This document shows, piece after piece, positions 61,899 through 64,000 of a stretch of 64,000 nucleotides of DNA. The position numbers were made by a program, and so were the translations under genes. The stretch is from Treponema sp. Lineage in GTDB: Bacteria; Spirochaetota; Spirochaetia; Treponematales; Breznakiellaceae. The notes under the pieces are model-generated. The model had not been told where the DNA came from. It made no database searches and worked only from the letters and a program-made list of their open reading frames with translations. The DNA lies in contig JAISCC010000040.1 in NCBI GenBank assembly GCA_031265845.1, positions 25,285-89,284 of the forward strand, given 5' to 3'. The first letter of the stretch is position 1, and every line of letters starts with the position of its first letter.

Positions 61899-63629
61899 CT
61901 AAGGCTGCGCTATCGAAGGATGCTGTGGTGAGGTGGTGGCAATCGTGTTGAAAAGCGTCTTGGGCACACCATTCTCCGTTGAAGTCAGCTCCACGCGGTA
62001 TTTATAGTACTTGCTGGGTGTCAGGCCGGATTTTATATAGCCGACGGTGGAGGAGAGCGTTGCGTAGGTTACCCCAGTAGCGATCTTTTCCCACTGGGTA
62101 GCAGCGGTAATCGGGTTGCCCGACATATCCGTCTCCATCTGCCAGATGTCCGCGTTGATGTCGTCTCTATAGCCATAGTAGTTGGAGAATTTAATGCTCA
62201 TGCTGCTGTAATTTGCCGGCACGGTAGCCGCAGATGCGGTTAGGGTAATAGAATTGCCAAGGAAGGGCGTGTACGCGTTGGTATTGTAGTAGCCGACGAT
62301 GTCTTTTGAAAGTCCGTTTTTCTGTATGGTCATCTTGTAGGCGTAGGAGGCGCGTATAGCGGGCTGGTCGAGCCAGACGTAGTTCCCGTTAGCCGACGCG
62401 CCAACCGTCAGCGGTGTATAGGCGCCGACAGACTTCGGGTTAGCGCTGGAGGCGCTCTCATACACGGCTTCCGCCCGCTCTAGGTTGGTGACGGTCTCGC
62501 CACCCGCGACATTTACCTCAATCTTAAGCTGCGGCTTCCCGTTCGCGTCTGAAAGCTGGGTGAGATTGAAATAAGATATGCTGAGAGACGGCGAGAAAAT
62601 AGCGGTCGTGGAGACCGTTTTCAGCGAAGATTTTGCATCGGTGTTTTTGGCGATGATGCCGTAGAGGTACGGTTTGGATACATCTACGCCGGATTCGACA
62701 AGCGTGTACGTGTTTCCATCCTTCGTTGCGGACGCCGTGGCAATTGACCCCCATGCGCCGAGCGTCATTCCGCTCAAATTTCCGCTGACGGGATTATTAA
62801 GTATCTCGGCTTTCCAAATGTCATAGCCCGTAGCGCCGGTTACGGCGTTCCATGTGATGGTATAGATTCCGCTTTCAGCATTCGCTACAGCGAAGTTGTT
62901 AACCTCCGGAAGTATAGAGCTAACGAATGTATCCGTCTTGGACGCCTCCGCGCTCTTATAATAGTCATCCCTATCCCATCGCGCGGTTATTTTTACCGTA
63001 GTCGGTCCGCCAACGAGGGGGAATGACAGCCGTTTCAACGATGTTCCCGTCACTGACCCCGTAAACTCAAACGGGGCGGTTCCGGCGGTTCCGTCGTTGT
63101 ATGCATAAGAAGCGGAGTAGCTGAGATTCTCGTTTCCGGGCCATGTCACCTCCAGTTGTGTGCCGTCTGACGAAGGCGTGAAGGCGATGTCTGTGGCTGC
63201 GGGCGCCGCGGCCGCGACCACCGAGGCATCGCCCTGCGCGGGAATAGTCGCGGTTACATCGACGCTCGCCTCGCCGTTGCGCAGAGGCAGATCGCCTCCG
63301 CTCTTGGAAATCACCCTGTAGGTGTATTTGCGTCCGCCAACCAACTCGTTTTCGAGACCGGCTTTGTCCGCCACATAAAGCGTCCCAGTCGGGGCGATCT
63401 TCTTCACCTCTCCGGTTACTGCGTCTTTGCGATACACCTCATAACCGCCTTCGGCGTCTTTTGACGCTTCCCATGTAATAAGGTTGAATCCGGGTTGCGC
63501 GGTCGCCTTCAGGTTTTTCGGCGCGGAGATGGTCGCGTAGTCTTGCGAAATTTCTTGAACTCCGCAGCCAGCAAAAATCATGGCGAACAGCAAAGCTGTC
63601 GCTGCCGAAAGATAAAGGGCTTTCTTCAT
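61899..63629 (-). CDS. lipoprotein with fibronectin type III domains
   Basis: 576 residues from MKKALYLSAATALLF (63629) behind GGAGAGG; the frame extends to 63761 without a ribosome site. Lipobox MIFAGCGV. Fn3-like modules follow: KNLKATAQPGFNLITWEA (about 35-130), VNNFAVANAESGIYTITWNA (about 240-350), then two further beta modules to the end. Likely exposed on the cell surface or in the periplasm, perhaps binding host or polysaccharide ligands. A C15 tract lies 262 bp upstream on its sense strand. Confidence 0.75.
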   Translation of the reverse strand: MKKALYLSAATALLFAMIFAGCGVQEISQDYATISAPKNLKATAQPGFNLITWEASKDAEGGYEVYRKDAVTGEVKKIAPTGTLYVADKAGLENELVGGRKYTYRVISKSGGDLPLRNGEASVDVTATIPAQGDASVVAAAAPAATDIAFTPSSDGTQLEVTWPGNENLSYSASYAYNDGTAGTAPFEFTGSVTGTSLKRLSFPLVGGPTTVKITARWDRDDYYKSAEASKTDTFVSSILPEVNNFAVANAESGIYTITWNAVTGATGYDIWKAEILNNPVSGNLSGMTLGAWGSIATASATKDGNTYTLVESGVDVSKPYLYGIIAKNTDAKSSLKTVSTTAIFSPSLSISYFNLTQLSDANGKPQLKIEVNVAGGETVTNLERAEAVYESASSANPKSVGAYTPLTVGASANGNYVWLDQPAIRASYAYKMTIQKNGLSKDIVGYYNTNAYTPFLGNSITLTASAATVPANYSSMSIKFSNYYGYRDDINADIWQMETDMSGNPITAATQWEKIATGVTYATLSSTVGYIKSGLTPSKYYKYRVELTSTENGVPKTLFNTIATTSPQHPSIAQP

Positions 63630-64000
63630 AAGTTTCCTCTCCTTTTCAAAGTCGGGAGCCAAGACTTGGCGTGGCTCCCATAAAATATATGGATGCGGAT
63701 AGTCCGCATTCCGCAACGCGCTTTGGGCGCGGGGCAGACTGGATGAAGGCTCCCGTTTCAAGAGCGCGAAGCGAAGCTCGGCGCGCGGAAAACGGATGCG
63801 GCCAAGAAACGGAACGCTACGGCTAAAGAGAGGTTTAAAGAGTGTTTGTATATAAGACGATGTATGGAACGTGTGAGCGTACTTAAATATGGGGGGGGGG
63901 GGGGGAAATTGGATTGGGGTTTTGGCCCCCTTACTACAACCACCCCCAGTTTTAAAAAACCAACCGTTACGCCATAAAAAAAATTTTGTTGTAAACCCCC
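63630..64000. other. upstream region of the Fn3 lipoprotein gene and window end
   Basis: Contains the poly-G tract and, at 63915-64000, a low-complexity stretch of G, C, A and T runs that may be poor-quality or contig-end sequence. No gene supported. Confidence 0.4.
63891..63905. repeat. 15-nt poly-G tract
   Basis: G15 on the plus strand, C15 on the sense strand of the Fn3 lipoprotein, read as PPPPP by a short minus frame (63943-63758). Confidence 0.8.

Overview
The window looks like a piece of a Treponema-like spirochete chromosome, probably a host-associated lineage with many decaying genes. The evidence is gene content: a cheA / cheW-cheR-like / cheX chemotaxis block, a Lol-type lipoprotein-release operon, several spirochete-style lipoproteins and outer-membrane beta-barrels, and a broken fused cytidylyltransferase-transaminase resembling treponemal PntC. 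The core is of roughly balanced G+C. Several AT-rich islands (about 15.3-19.9, 23.65-24.6 and 35.6-36.1 kb) look acquired. I see five transposase relics or elements (IS5 twice, IS1595, IS1-like, IS605-type end) and at least five broken protein genes, so genome erosion is under way.

Layout. 0-7 kb: a membrane-anchored GH3 glycosidase with swapped domain order (cut by the window edge), an IS5 relic, a cysteine/serine catabolic pair (CyuA-like desulfidase plus DAACS transporter), a zinc-ribbon membrane protein and an ABC-F ATPase. 7-15 kb: a four-gene Lol operon (beta-propeller protein, degenerate LytM protein, LolD, LolC/E), then two paralogous Wzi-like outer-membrane proteins separated by a 23-bp tandem repeat. 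15-20 kb: an AT-rich island holding a wrecked MvaI/BcnI-type restriction-modification locus with an intact PD-(D/E)XK-type nuclease ORF, then a compact operon of a 29-residue peptide, a 127-residue unknown protein and an ABC exporter. 20-29.4 kb: a GT4 glycosyltransferase, ribosomal protein L28, a YprB-like exonuclease, a broken archaeal-type D-aminoacyl-tRNA deacylase, Tex and an RNB-family ribonuclease. 29.4-36 kb: the che operon (cheY absent from its usual place), tRNA-Val, then a graveyard of IS1595, IS5 and strong hairpins. 36-43 kb: a carbohydrate gene set (AGE-like protein, DJ-1/PfpI protein, GH13 branching-enzyme-like protein, second DJ-1/PfpI protein) behind a long structured leader. 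43-48.6 kb: broken pntC-type gene, M24 aminopeptidase, mtnA-mtnP methionine salvage, and an IS1-like element with target-site duplication. 48.7-54.3 kb: an SPFH / ribbon-helix-helix / YhfC operon with a twin palindromic operator, a BMP lipoprotein with one permease, and an M18 aminopeptidase. 54.4-64 kb: an Rpn nuclease relic, lipoproteins, fabH-fabD, an outer-membrane barrel and an Fn3 lipoprotein.

Best candidates for something undescribed are the small-peptide/ABC-exporter operon (17.8-19.9 kb), the AGE/DJ-1/GH13/DJ-1 carbohydrate set with its attenuator-like leader (36.0-43.0 kb), and three 14-15 nt poly-C tracts, each upstream of a surface-related gene on its sense strand. A recurring promoter layout, with the start codon 6-7 nt after the -10 box, suggests leaderless mRNAs for several genes.
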